A stretch of 64,000 nucleotides of DNA from Nonomuraea jabiensis (GTDB lineage: Bacteria; Actinomycetota; Actinomycetes; Streptosporangiales; Streptosporangiaceae): the NCBI RefSeq assembly GCF_014204795.1, contig NZ_JACHMB010000001.1:1736001-1800000 (forward strand), read 5' to 3'. The translations under genes were made by a program, and so were the position numbers. The notes under the pieces are model-generated. The model saw only the letters and a program-made list of their open reading frames with translations. It was not told the DNA's origin and made no database searches. Position 1 is the first letter of the stretch, and every line of letters begins with the position of its first letter. This document shows positions 52,229-61,356 of this stretch, one piece after another.

Positions 52229-53349
52229 AGCAGGTCGTCGACGGTCTCGATGCCGACCGACAGCCGCACCAGGTCGGCGGGCACCTCCAGCGGCGATCCG
52301 GCCGCCGAAGCGTGCGTCATCCTGCCCGGGTGCTCGATCAGCGACTCCACCCCGCCCAGGGACTCCCCCAGCGTGAAGAGCTTCGCCCGGTTGCACACCT
52401 CCACGGCCGCCGCCTCGCCCCCGGCGACGCGGAACGACACCATGCCGCCGAACCGCCGCATCTGCTTGGCCGCCACCTCGTGCCCCGAGTGCTCGGGCAG
52501 CCCCGGGTAGAGGACCTGGGTCACCCGCGGGTGCGCGAGCAGCAGGTCGACGACGCGTTCGGCGTTGTCGCAGTGGCGGTCCATGCGTACGCCCAGAGTC
52601 TTGAGCCCGCGCAGCGTCAGCCACGCGTCGAACGGCCCGGCCACCGCGCCCATCGCGTTCTGGTGGTAGGCCAGCTCCTCCCCCAGCCCGCGGTCGACGG
52701 TGACCAGCGCCCCGCCGACCACGTCGGAGTGGCCGCCCACGTACTTGGTGGTCGAGTGCACGACGACGTCGGCCCCCAGCTGGAGCGGCTGCTGCAGGTA
52801 CGGCGAGGCGAACGTGTTGTCGACGACCAGCAGTGACCCGTTGTCGTGGGCCAGCTGCGCCAGCGCGGCGATGTCGGCGACGCCGAGCAACGGGTTGGTG
52901 GGCGTCTCGACCCAGACGACCTTGGTCTTCTGCGTCATCGCCGCGGCGACGGCGTCGAGGTCGTGCAGCGGGACCGGGTCGTAGTGCAGGTCCCAGCGCT
53001 GGTGCACCTTGGCGAACAGCCGGTACGTCCCGCCGTACGCGTCGTTCGGGATGATGACGTGATCCTGCGGCTTGCACACCGTGCGCAGCAGGGTGTCCTC
53101 GGCGGCCAGCCCCGACGCGAACGCCAGGCCGCGAACCCCGCCCTCCACCGCCGCCAGCGCCTCTTCGAGCGCGGTCCTGGTGGGGTTGGCCGAACGGCTG
53201 TACTCGTATCCGGAACGCAGACCGCCCACGCCGTCCTGCTTGTAGGTGGAGGTCGCGTAAATCGGCGGCACCACCGCACCCGTCGTGGGGTCGGGCTCCT
53301 GACCAGCGTGGATGGCCAGCGTCTCAAAACCGTTGCTCATACCCGCCAC
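52201..53349 (-). CDS. metB: cystathionine gamma-synthase / PLP-dependent transsulfuration enzyme
   Basis: A 382-residue PLP enzyme of the Cys/Met metabolism family. The cofactor Lys202 is in HSTTKYVGGHSD, with YEYSRSANPTRTALE, PNDAYGGTYRLF, VWVETPTNPLL and DNTFASPYLQQPL as family segments. Members make cystathionine from O-acyl-homoserine and cysteine, or split it to cysteine (gamma-lyase), and the sequence alone does not separate these roles. A cystathionine beta-synthase gene lies 5.5 kb away, so reverse transsulfuration is possible. Start GTG 53349 or ATG 53340; neither has a strong ribosome site. Confidence 0.93.
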   Translation of the reverse strand: MAGMSNGFETLAIHAGQEPDPTTGAVVPPIYATSTYKQDGVGGLRSGYEYSRSANPTRTALEEALAAVEGGVRGLAFASGLAAEDTLLRTVCKPQDHVIIPNDAYGGTYRLFAKVHQRWDLHYDPVPLHDLDAVAAAMTQKTKVVWVETPTNPLLGVADIAALAQLAHDNGSLLVVDNTFASPYLQQPLQLGADVVVHSTTKYVGGHSDVVGGALVTVDRGLGEELAYHQNAMGAVAGPFDAWLTLRGLKTLGVRMDRHCDNAERVVDLLLAHPRVTQVLYPGLPEHSGHEVAAKQMRRFGGMVSFRVAGGEAAAVEVCNRAKLFTLGESLGGVESLIEHPGRMTHASAAGSPLEVPADLVRLSVGIETVDDLLADLTQALA

Positions 53350-53361
53350 GTTAATGGAAGT

Positions 53362-53396
53362 CGGCCCGCGATCCGTCCCCTCCGGATCGCGGGCCG
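53362..53396 (-). terminator. perfect 14-bp stem hairpin
   Basis: CGGCCCGCGATCCG (53362-53375) and CGGATCGCGGGCCG (53383-53396) pair perfectly around a 7-base loop. It lies between the small membrane protein gene and metB on the same strand, so it probably separates their transcripts. A U-run is lacking. Confidence 0.55.
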
Positions 53397-53463
53397 CTCG
53401 CGGGCACCGTCCCCCAACGGCCCCCGCTATGGCTCGCGCACCATGCCCGCGCGAGCCAGGTCC

Positions 53464-53652
53464 TCAGGCCGCCTTCGACTCGTGGTCCTCCGAGCGAGGC
53501 CGGAGCCGTACGACGTCCGCCTCGATGAACCGGCCGCTGCCGCCCTGCGCGGGCTCCCCGTTGATGCGGGAGAGCAGCACCGGGTCGGCCAGCGCGAGCA
53601 GCACCCCCACCAGCAGCCCGACACCCAGCAGCACGAATCCGATGGCAACCAT
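53464..53652 (-). CDS. 62-residue membrane protein
   Basis: A small gene encoding one or two membrane helices (VAIGFVLLGVGLLVGVLLALADPVLL) and a polar C-terminal part (SGRFIEADVVRLRPRSEDHESKAA). ATG 53652 has AAGGGG eight bases upstream; ATG 53673 would add seven residues. It is followed by a perfect hairpin. Divergent from the histidine kinase gene. The function is unknown. Confidence 0.65.
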   Translation of the reverse strand: MVAIGFVLLGVGLLVGVLLALADPVLLSRINGEPAQGGSGRFIEADVVRLRPRSEDHESKAA

Positions 53653-53761
53653 TTCCTTGTCCCCTTCCGACATGTCCCAGCATCGGCGAAGCGCCATGGC
53701 TCCCGCCTCCGCTGAAGGACCGGTCTCCGGCCGCCCGTCTCGGCCGAACGGCTGATACGAG

Positions 53762-54934
53762 ATGTCCGACTTCCGGCCTAGGCTCGAAGCCGTGGTGGAG
53801 AGCAAGCGCATCGTTTACTGGATCCGGCGGCTGAGCGAGATCGCGATGCTCGGCTGGCTGGGCATGATGCTGCTGCTCGACCTCGTGCTCGCGGGCGTCA
53901 CCGGAGGCGTCCAGTGGCTCGTGCCGTTCGGCGGCGCGGCCGGCATCGCGGCCGTGGTGCTGCGGCGCCGCTACCGGATCGAGGGGTTCAGCATCATGCT
54001 GGCCCTGTCGTTCAGCATGTCGATCGTCATCGGCAGCACCGAGATGAGGGCCGCGCCTGGCATGGCGGAGACGGGATCGCTGCTCATCCTGATCATCGGC
54101 GTGCTGCGGCACGTGGAGCCGGTGCGGCGGGCGGCGGTGCTCGCGTGCACGGGCCTGATCGTGCTGCTGGCCGAGGCCGTCGGGCGCGACTACAACAACT
54201 CGGGGCTGGCGTTCTCGTTCCTGCTGTTCGCGGGGTGGTCGACGGCGGCCGGGGTCGGCGGTTACCTCCGCTTCCAGCAGGAGCGCCGCACGGAGGCCGT
54301 CCATTCGGTACGGCGGGCGGAACGCCTCGAACTCGCCAGGGAGCTGCACGACCTGGTCGCCCACTACATCACGGGCATCGTGGTCCAGGCCCAGGCCGCG
54401 CGTACGGTCGCCGAGACCAAGCCGGAGGCGGTGGCGCCCGCGCTCGACGCGATCGCCACGGCCGGGTCGGAGGCGCTGACCTCGATGCGGCGCATGGTCA
54501 CGGTGCTGCGCACCGAGGACGACGCGGCCCGCAAACCCGGCGTCACGCTGGCCGACCTGCGGATGCTGACCGAGCGGTTCTCCGCCGAAGGGCCCAAGGT
54601 GGCGTTCGAGATCGGGCAGGGGCTGGACGATCGCACGCTGCCGCCCGAGGTCATGACGACCCTGCACCGGGTGCTCCAGGAGTCGCTGACCAACATCCGC
54701 AAGCACGCCTCCCGTACCGCGTGGGTCGAGGCGGCGCTGCGGCGCTTCGAGAAGGTGGTGGTGCTGCGGGTGCGGAACTTCGGGTCGGGGTCAGATCCGA
54801 AGGTGTCGCGCCTCGGCGGCGGGTTCGGGCTGGTCGGGATGGCCGAGCGGGTGGAGGCGCTGGGCGGCAGGCTCTACGCGGGCCCGTCCGCCGAGGGCGC
54901 CTGGGAGGTGGTCGCCGAGTTCCCCCTCCCGTAG
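53762..54934 (+). CDS. NarL-type sensor histidine kinase (orphan)
   Basis: A 390-residue membrane kinase. Four to five membrane helices fill residues 20-170 with almost no extracellular loop, so it may sense within the membrane. The HisKA_3 segment ERLELARELHDLVAHYITGI carries phospho-acceptor His196. The ATPase domain has LQESLTNIRKHA (N box) and GGGFGLVGMAERV (G box). Such kinases normally pair with LuxR-type regulators, but none is adjacent. The start ATG 53762 lacks a strong ribosome site. The last 144 bp overlap the 3' end of the BTAD regulator on the other strand. Confidence 0.88.
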   Translation: MSDFRPRLEAVVESKRIVYWIRRLSEIAMLGWLGMMLLLDLVLAGVTGGVQWLVPFGGAAGIAAVVLRRRYRIEGFSIMLALSFSMSIVIGSTEMRAAPGMAETGSLLILIIGVLRHVEPVRRAAVLACTGLIVLLAEAVGRDYNNSGLAFSFLLFAGWSTAAGVGGYLRFQQERRTEAVHSVRRAERLELARELHDLVAHYITGIVVQAQAARTVAETKPEAVAPALDAIATAGSEALTSMRRMVTVLRTEDDAARKPGVTLADLRMLTERFSAEGPKVAFEIGQGLDDRTLPPEVMTTLHRVLQESLTNIRKHASRTAWVEAALRRFEKVVVLRVRNFGSGSDPKVSRLGGGFGLVGMAERVEALGGRLYAGPSAEGAWEVVAEFPLP

Positions 54935-57913
54935 GGCCTGCTCGAACGCCTCATCGCCCAGAACGGCACGCAGCCTCCCGCTGATCCGCTCCACGTCGAG
55001 CCGCTCGCCCACCGGCAGGGGCGCCCCGACCGCCGCCCGCATGGCCGTGGCCGCCCCGATCAGCCTGGCCGCCTCCACGGGGCTGCCCTCCTGGTCGAGC
55101 GACAGCGCTCCCGCCAGGCCCTCGAGCGCCAGCGCGACCGCCCGGGGATCGCCGCTCGCCCGCGCGGCCTCGTACCCCTCGCGATGCCTGGCCAGCGCGA
55201 GCGCCGCGGCTCCGCGCTGTTCTGCCGCGAAGCCCAGCTCCGCCATGACGAACGCGATCCCGGGCGTCCCCCGCACCTGCCGCAGCCAGTCGAGCAGGGA
55301 CAGCAGGTACGACTCCGCCTCCTCGTACCTGCCCTGCCGCCGGGCGCTCAGGGCCAGGCCGAGCACGGCGTTCTCCTCGGCGGACTTGTACGACTGCTCG
55401 ACCGCCAGCCGCCTGGCGCGCTCGTGATGGTCGTCGGCCCGCTCGTAGTCGCCGGACAACATCGCGATCCGCCCCAGCGCGGCCACCCTGAACGACACCT
55501 CGAACCCCAGTTCCTCCGCCAGCCGCAGCGCCTCCTCCCGCAGCCGGGAGGCCCTGGCGTAGTCGCCGCGGATCTCCGCCGCCCGGTCGAGCACGTCCAT
55601 GGCCTCGATCTGGCCCCACTCGTCCCCGAGCTCCCTGAAGATCGCCAGGCCCCGCTCGCCGTCGCGCTCCATCGCCGCCAGGTCGGCCCGGCCGACGGCC
55701 AGCTTCCCGCGCAGGCAGAGCGCCGCCGCCACCCCCCACCGATCGCCCAGCTCCCGGTAGGCCGCCAGCGCCCGCTCCGCCGCCACCTCGTGCGCCCGCC
55801 GGTCGCCGTAGGCCCACCGGACGTGGCTCAGGAACCAGTCGGCCAGCGCCGCACCCGCCGGGTCGAGCCCGGCCCACCGTACCGCCGAGACCGAGGCCGC
55901 CGAGGCCGGCGGGGCCGGCTCGCCGATCAGCAGCTCGATCCCGGCCAGCCAGACCGACGCCCGCGCCGCCTCCGCCCCCGAGGCGGCCTTCGTCCCCAGG
56001 CCCGCCGACAGGGCTGCCGACAGGGAGCGGTGGGCCTCGCGCAGGCGCCCGCGCAGGAACCAGTACCAGGCCAGGGCGTTGACCAGGCGCAGCGGCTCCG
56101 GTCCCGCGAGGGCGAGCCGGAGGTTGGCGCTCTCGGCGTCGAGCCGGGCGAGCCATTCCCGCTGCCCGGGCCCCTTGAGGTCCGCCCGTTCGGCCAGGGC
56201 CGTGTAGTGGCGGGCGTGGCGCTTCCTGATCGCGTCGTACTCGCCCGCCTCCCGCAGCCGCTCCACGCAGTACGCCGTCACGGACTCCAGCAGGCGGTAA
56301 CGCGGCCCTGCCACGCGTACCACCAGCGACCGGTCCACCAGCCTGGCCACGGTGTCGAGCACGTCCACGCCGGGCTCGGCGCACACCTCCTCGGCCGCGT
56401 CCAGCGTGCACCCGTCGGCGTGCACGGCCAGCCGCCGCAGCACCACGCGCTCGGGTTCGCTCAGCAGCTCCCAGCTCCAGTCGATCATCGCCCGGAGCGT
56501 GCGCTGCCGTGCCGGGGCGTCCCGCATGCCCGCGCTGAGCAGCCTGAACCGGTCGTCCAGCCGGTCGGCCAGCTCCCGCACCCCGAGGGCGCGCACGCGG
56601 GTGGCGGCCAGTTCGAGCGCCAGCGGGATGCCGTCGAGGCGGCGGCAGATGGTGGCCACGGTCTCGCTCGGTGGGACGTTCGCCCGGGCCGTGAAGAGCC
56701 GTACGGCCTCGGGTTCGGGCAGGGGCGGCACCACGCGTACGGACTCGCCCGTCACGCCCAGCGGCTCCTGGCTCGTGGCCAGCACGCGCAGCCCGGGGGC
56801 GGCGCGCAGGAGGGCGGCGGCCAGCTCGGCCGCCTGTTCCACCAGGTGCTCGCAGTTGTCGAGGAAGAGCAGCAGGCGCTTGCCCGCCAGCGCCCCGGCC
56901 AGCCTGGGCGCGAGCGGGCCGGCGGCGTCGTCGCGCACGCCGAGCACGGCCGCGACCGCCTCGGCGGCCTCGGCCGCCCCCGCCAGCTCGGCCAGCCACA
57001 CCCCGTCGGGGAAGTCCGGCCCCGCGTCGGCGGCGGCGGCCAGGGCGAGCCGGGTCTTGCCGACCCCACCCGGCCCGGTGAGCGTCACCAGGCGGGAGGC
57101 GGCCAGCAGCGTACGCACCTCGGCCAGCTCCCCCTCCCGGCCGACCAGGGCGGTGAGCGGCGCCGGCAGGTTGGTGGCCGGCGCCGCCGAGGAGGCGGGC
57201 GCCAGGGCGGGGTCCTGGCGCAGGATGGCCTGGTGGAGGCCGGCCAGCGCGGGTGACGGGTCGAGCCCCAGGTCCTCCCCCAGCCGCCTGCGCAGGCTCT
57301 CGTAGGCGGCCAGGGCCTCGCTCTGCCGCCCGCCCCGGTACAGCGCCTTCATGTGGGCGGCGACCAGCCGTTCGCGCAGCGGGTGGCGGGCCACCAGGTC
57401 GCCCAGGTCCACGGGTTCGCCGAGCTCGAGGCGTACCTCCGCCTGCTCCTCCAGCGCCGTGAGGCGCGTCTCCTCCAGGCGCGCGGCCTCCGGGAGCGCG
57501 AAGGCGGCGTCGGCGAAGTCGGCGTACGCGGGCCCGCGCCACAGCGCCAGCGCCTGCTCCAGCTCGGCCGCACGCGCGCGGGGATCGGGGGATCGGCGCT
57601 CCACGAGGGAGCGGAACCGCCGGGCGTCGCAGTCGTGGGCGGCCAGCCGGTAGCCGGCGGGCCCGTGCACGACCAGGCCGGGGTCGCCGAGCGCGCGGCG
57701 CAGCTGGGAGACGCGGGCCTGGAGGGTGCCGACCGGGTTGCGGCCGGCCGCGGCGCCCCAGAGGTCGTCGATCAGCCGGTCCGCCGAGACCGGCCCGCCC
57801 CCGTGCGCCAGCAGGTCGGCCAGGAGCGCGCGTACTTTGGGCTCGGCCACCGGGACGGGCGTGCCGTCCTCGGCCCGGACCTCCAGCGGTCCCAGCACCC
57901 CGAATCGCACCAC
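54791..57913 (-). CDS. BTAD/NB-ARC/TPR transcriptional regulator (AfsR/SARP-like)
   Basis: A ~1040-residue regulator. Domains in order: winged helix (RFGVLGPLEVRAEDG, LIDDLWGAAAGRNPVGTLQA), bacterial activation domain (RRFRSLVERR ... ALYRGGRQSEALAAYESL), ATPase with Walker A TGPGGVGKTRLALA and LLFLDNCEHLVEQAAELAAA, then TPR-like repeats. The order is typical for AfsR-like activators of specialised metabolism. GTG 57913 (or 57910) is the credible start; the longer frame would overlap the divergent gene. The last ~48 codons run antisense through the histidine kinase gene, giving an unusual tail (GGRARVEPAAQRLHPLG). Targets are unknown. Confidence 0.9.
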   Translation of the reverse strand: MVRFGVLGPLEVRAEDGTPVPVAEPKVRALLADLLAHGGGPVSADRLIDDLWGAAAGRNPVGTLQARVSQLRRALGDPGLVVHGPAGYRLAAHDCDARRFRSLVERRSPDPRARAAELEQALALWRGPAYADFADAAFALPEAARLEETRLTALEEQAEVRLELGEPVDLGDLVARHPLRERLVAAHMKALYRGGRQSEALAAYESLRRRLGEDLGLDPSPALAGLHQAILRQDPALAPASSAAPATNLPAPLTALVGREGELAEVRTLLAASRLVTLTGPGGVGKTRLALAAAADAGPDFPDGVWLAELAGAAEAAEAVAAVLGVRDDAAGPLAPRLAGALAGKRLLLFLDNCEHLVEQAAELAAALLRAAPGLRVLATSQEPLGVTGESVRVVPPLPEPEAVRLFTARANVPPSETVATICRRLDGIPLALELAATRVRALGVRELADRLDDRFRLLSAGMRDAPARQRTLRAMIDWSWELLSEPERVVLRRLAVHADGCTLDAAEEVCAEPGVDVLDTVARLVDRSLVVRVAGPRYRLLESVTAYCVERLREAGEYDAIRKRHARHYTALAERADLKGPGQREWLARLDAESANLRLALAGPEPLRLVNALAWYWFLRGRLREAHRSLSAALSAGLGTKAASGAEAARASVWLAGIELLIGEPAPPASAASVSAVRWAGLDPAGAALADWFLSHVRWAYGDRRAHEVAAERALAAYRELGDRWGVAAALCLRGKLAVGRADLAAMERDGERGLAIFRELGDEWGQIEAMDVLDRAAEIRGDYARASRLREEALRLAEELGFEVSFRVAALGRIAMLSGDYERADDHHERARRLAVEQSYKSAEENAVLGLALSARRQGRYEEAESYLLSLLDWLRQVRGTPGIAFVMAELGFAAEQRGAAALALARHREGYEAARASGDPRAVALALEGLAGALSLDQEGSPVEAARLIGAATAMRAAVGAPLPVGERLDVERISGRLRAVLGDEAFEQALREGELGDHLPGALGGRARVEPAAQRLHPLGHPDQPEPAAEARHLRI

Positions 57914-57977
57914 GTCAGTACCCAACCCGTGGCGGGGCCGAAGGATTTCCGTAGCGGCGTGCCCGAGGGTGTCGGGC

Positions 57978-58835
57978 ATGAGTCAAGTGACAGTCGTGGG
58001 AATGGGCCCGATGGGCTCGAAGATGGCCGAGACGTTCCTGGCCGCCGGGCACGAGGTGGCGGTCTGGAACCGTACGGCGAGCAAGACCGGACCGCTGGTC
58101 GCCCGGGGCGCCAGGCAGGCGGCGAGCGCCGCGGACGGCGACCTGCTGGTGGTCAGCCAGATCAGCTACCAGGCGATGTACGACAGCCTCGGCGACGCCA
58201 GGCTGGACGGGAAAGTGGTGGTCAACCTCAGCTCCGACACCCCGGAGGCGCTGCGCAGGGCGGCCAAGTGGGTGGAGGAGCGCGGCGGCACGCTGATCAC
58301 GGCGGGCATCATGGTGCCGCCGCCGGGGATCGGGCAGCCGGGGGCGTACACCTTCTACAGCGGCCCCAAGGACGTGCTCGACCGGCACGCCGGGACGCTG
58401 GAGGCGCTGAGCGAGGTCACCTACGTCGGGGCGGACCAGGCGCTGGCGATGATGTACTACCAGGCCCAGCTCCTGATCTTCTGGTCGAGCCTGACCAGCT
58501 TCATGCACGCCATGGCGATGCTGAACACGGCCGGGACCGCGCCCGCGGAGTTCCTGCCGTTCGCCCGGGACCTGTTCACGCAGCTCGGGGGTGAGGGCCC
58601 CATGGGGTACGCCAAGATCCTGGCCGAGGAGTTCGCGGCCGGGAAGTATCCGGGCGAGCTGAACTCCCTGCACATGCAGGCCGTCGGCATCGGTCACGCC
58701 GTGGAGGCGCTGGCCGAGGCCGGGCTGGAGACCACGGTGCCGGGCGCGCTCAAGGCGCTGTTCGAGCGCGCCGACGCCGAGGGCCGGGGCCACGAGGGGC
58801 TCGGCACCGTGATCGAGTCGATCAGAAATCCCTAG
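57978..58835 (+). CDS. NAD(P)-binding oxidoreductase, imine-reductase-like
   Basis: A 285-residue protein of the 6-phosphogluconate/beta-hydroxyacid dehydrogenase fold. The Rossmann motif is VGMGPMGSKMAETF (residues 6-19) with NADP-type VWNRT. The catalytic Lys that beta-hydroxyacid dehydrogenases carry at the start of the C-terminal domain is absent; the segment reads YVGADQALAMMYYQAQLLIF. This is the pattern of imine reductases. It could reduce a cyclic imine or iminium ion. Start ATG 57978, 64 bases from the divergent BTAD gene, which could regulate it. The 3' end overlaps cbs by 4 bp. Confidence 0.82.
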   Translation: MSQVTVVGMGPMGSKMAETFLAAGHEVAVWNRTASKTGPLVARGARQAASAADGDLLVVSQISYQAMYDSLGDARLDGKVVVNLSSDTPEALRRAAKWVEERGGTLITAGIMVPPPGIGQPGAYTFYSGPKDVLDRHAGTLEALSEVTYVGADQALAMMYYQAQLLIFWSSLTSFMHAMAMLNTAGTAPAEFLPFARDLFTQLGGEGPMGYAKILAEEFAAGKYPGELNSLHMQAVGIGHAVEALAEAGLETTVPGALKALFERADAEGRGHEGLGTVIESIRNP

Positions 58836-60214
58836 TGATTGGCGAGGAAGGCGAGCAGGTCCTGGCGGGTGATCATGCCCGAGGGCTTGCCGTCCTCCAG
58901 CACGACGGCCGCATCGGCCTTCTCCAGCGCCTCGACCGCGCGGGCCACAGGTTCGCCGCTACCGATCATGGGTAGTGGCGCCGACATGTGATCGCCGATC
59001 GGGTCGTCGGAGGAGAGTCTGCCGTGGTAGAGGGCTTCGAGGAGGTCGCGTTCGACGATGGAGCCGACCACCTCGGCCGCCATGACCGGCGGCTCCTCCT
59101 TCATCACCGGGAGCTGGGACACCGAGTATTCCCGCATGATCGAGATGGCCGTGCCCACCGACTCGTGCGGATGCGCGTGCACGAACTCCGGCAGCCCCGC
59201 CCCCTTCCGCGCCAGCACGTCGGCGACCAGCCCCTCCTCGGAGGACGTGGTCAGGAAGCCGTAGTCGGCCATCCAGTCGTCGTTGAAGATCTTGGACAGG
59301 TAGCCGCGCCCGCCGTCGGGAAGCAGCACGACGATCACGTCGTCGGGCGCGGCCGTGGCCGCCACCCGCAGCGCCGCCACGACCGCCATCCCGCAGGAGC
59401 CGCCGACCAGCAGCCCCTCCTCGCGGGCGAGCCTGCGGGTCATGTTGAAGGAGTCCTTGTCGGACACCGCGATGATCTCGTCGCAGATCTTGGTGTCGTA
59501 CGTGGCGGGCCAGATGTCCTCGCCGACCCCTTCCACCAGGTACGGACGGCCGCTGCCGCCGGAGTAGACCGAACCCTCCGGGTCGGCTCCGATGATCTTC
59601 ACGCGGCCGCCGGAGACCTCCTTGAGATAGCGGCCGGTGCCGCTGATCGTGCCGCCGGTGCCGATGCCCGCGACGAAGTGCGTGATCCGGCCCTCGGTCT
59701 GCTCCCAGATCTCCGGACCCGTCGAGTGGTAGTGGGAGTCGGGGTTGTTGACGTTGGAGTACTGGTCGGGCTTCCAGGCGTTGGGCACCTCGCGGGCCAG
59801 CCGGTCGGAGACCGAGTAGTACGAGTCAGGATGGTCGGGCGAGACGGCGGTCGGGCAGACCACGACCTCGGCCCCATATGCCCGCAGGACCGCGATCTTG
59901 TCCTGGGCCACCTTGTCCGGCACCACGAACAGGCACCGGTAACCCTTCTGCTGGGCCACGATCGCCAGGCCCACCCCCGTGTTGCCGGAGGTCGGCTCGA
60001 CGATCACGCCCCCCGGGCGCAGTTCGCCGGACGCCTCCGCGGCCTCGATCATCCGTACGGCGATGCGGTCCTTGACCGAGCCGCCCGGGTTGAAGTACTC
60101 GACCTTGGCCAGCACCTGTGCGGACAGGCCCGCGTTGACCTTGTGCAGCCTGACGAGCGGGGTGTTCCCCATGAGATCAACCAGGGAATCGTAAACGCGC
60201 ACCGAGGTGTTCAC
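58832..60214 (-). CDS. cbs: cystathionine beta-synthase
   Basis: A 460-residue PLP enzyme with a C-terminal regulatory CBS-domain pair. The PLP Lys48 is in FNPGGSVKDRIA, with the substrate loop PTSGNTGVG, the phosphate-binding GIGTGGTISGTGRYL and LLPDGGRGYLSKIF. The C-terminal ~130 residues have two CBS motifs (FVHAHPHESVGTAISIMREY; PLPMIGSGEPVARAVEALE). It condenses homocysteine with serine to cystathionine, the first step of reverse transsulfuration. Lacks the heme-binding N-terminus of animal enzymes. Start GTG 60214; GTG 60202 is an alternative behind AAGGTG. Divergent from the SGNH hydrolase gene, a conserved pairing. Confidence 0.95.
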   Translation of the reverse strand: MNTSVRVYDSLVDLMGNTPLVRLHKVNAGLSAQVLAKVEYFNPGGSVKDRIAVRMIEAAEASGELRPGGVIVEPTSGNTGVGLAIVAQQKGYRCLFVVPDKVAQDKIAVLRAYGAEVVVCPTAVSPDHPDSYYSVSDRLAREVPNAWKPDQYSNVNNPDSHYHSTGPEIWEQTEGRITHFVAGIGTGGTISGTGRYLKEVSGGRVKIIGADPEGSVYSGGSGRPYLVEGVGEDIWPATYDTKICDEIIAVSDKDSFNMTRRLAREEGLLVGGSCGMAVVAALRVAATAAPDDVIVVLLPDGGRGYLSKIFNDDWMADYGFLTTSSEEGLVADVLARKGAGLPEFVHAHPHESVGTAISIMREYSVSQLPVMKEEPPVMAAEVVGSIVERDLLEALYHGRLSSDDPIGDHMSAPLPMIGSGEPVARAVEALEKADAAVVLEDGKPSGMITRQDLLAFLANH

Positions 60215-60330
60215 CTTCTTTACCGAAGCTTGGTCAGCTTGCCAGTGGCCGAGATCCAGTGGGGGTGGCCGGCACTCGGCTAGTTTTCAAGCAAACGCTA
60301 CCGCTGAGTTCGACTAGGAGGGCACGCAAG

Positions 60331-61356
60331 GTGGTCTGGCCAGCTGGTATGGCGCGCGCGGCACGCAAGATCGCCACGGCCGCGGCGTTCGGAGGTGGCG
60401 GTCTGACGGCCCTCGGCGTGACGGCGTACGGGCTGCTGGTCGCCGAAGGGCTGCTCGCGCGCAGGGCCATCGGGCAGCCGCACGGCCTGGACGGGCCGCC
60501 TTCCGACGGCACGTACGGTGACTTTCCCGGCGAGCCGCTCAAGCTCGCCATGCTCGGCGACTCCACCTCGGTCGGGCTCGGCATGACCGACCCCGCCCAG
60601 ACCCCCGGCGGGCTGCTCGCGCACGGCCTGGCCTCGGTCGCCGAACGCCCGGTGCGCCTGATCGTCGTCGGCAAGTCGGGCGCGCCCTCGTCCGAACTGG
60701 GCGACCAGGTGGACAAGGCCCTGGCCATGGAGACCGACATCGCGGTGATCTTCGTGGGGGCCAACGACATCATCACGCAGACGCCGCCCGCCGTCGCCGT
60801 ACGCCATCTGGCCAAGGCCGTGCGGCGGCTGCGGGACGCGGGGGTCGAGGTGGTCGTGGGCACGTGTCCCGACCTCGGCACGGTGCGGCCGATCGGGCAG
60901 CCGCTGCGCTGGGTGGCGCGGCGGTGGAGCCGCCAGCTCGCCGCGGCGCAGACGGTGGCGGTGGTGGACGCGGGCGGCCGTACGGTGGCGTTCGCCGACC
61001 TCCTGGGCCCCGAGTTCGCTACAAATCCGACAGAAATGTTCGGACCGGATCGTTTCCATCCATCTGCCCGAGGTTACGCGCAGGCCGCTAACGCAGTGCT
61101 ACCGTCAGTGTGCGCTGCGTTGGGGCTGTGGCCTGAGCCGCGTCCCGCACGTGGCGAAGCACTACAACCGATCTACCTTGCGGCGGCTACGGCCGCGGAG
61201 GAGCCCGGCACCGAGGTCACCGCGACCCGGGTCGACGGACGGGCGACGGGCCTGCACGGCAAGTGGGCGACGTTGTTCCGCCGGCGGCTCGGCGAGACGT
61301 TCAACGACGCACGGCGTCTGACGTCCCGGCTCGGCGAGACGCTCGACGACGCCTGA
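60331..61356 (+). CDS. SGNH/GDSL hydrolase, membrane-associated
   Basis: A 341-residue hydrolase. A membrane helix or signal anchor lies near residues 15-40 (AAAFGGGGLTALGVTAYGLL). The GDSL motif LGDSTSVGLG contains nucleophile Ser78, block III is VGANDI and the late DRFHPSARGY provides the Asp and His. It may deacylate a lipid or glycan at the envelope. GTG 60331 with AGGAGGG eight bases before is preferred to ATG 60349. The C-terminus carries a 14-residue tandem duplication (RLGETFNDARRLTS / RLGETLDDA). Neighbours cbs and thiolase are the conserved context. Confidence 0.88.
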   Translation: MVWPAGMARAARKIATAAAFGGGGLTALGVTAYGLLVAEGLLARRAIGQPHGLDGPPSDGTYGDFPGEPLKLAMLGDSTSVGLGMTDPAQTPGGLLAHGLASVAERPVRLIVVGKSGAPSSELGDQVDKALAMETDIAVIFVGANDIITQTPPAVAVRHLAKAVRRLRDAGVEVVVGTCPDLGTVRPIGQPLRWVARRWSRQLAAAQTVAVVDAGGRTVAFADLLGPEFATNPTEMFGPDRFHPSARGYAQAANAVLPSVCAALGLWPEPRPARGEALQPIYLAAATAAEEPGTEVTATRVDGRATGLHGKWATLFRRRLGETFNDARRLTSRLGETLDDA

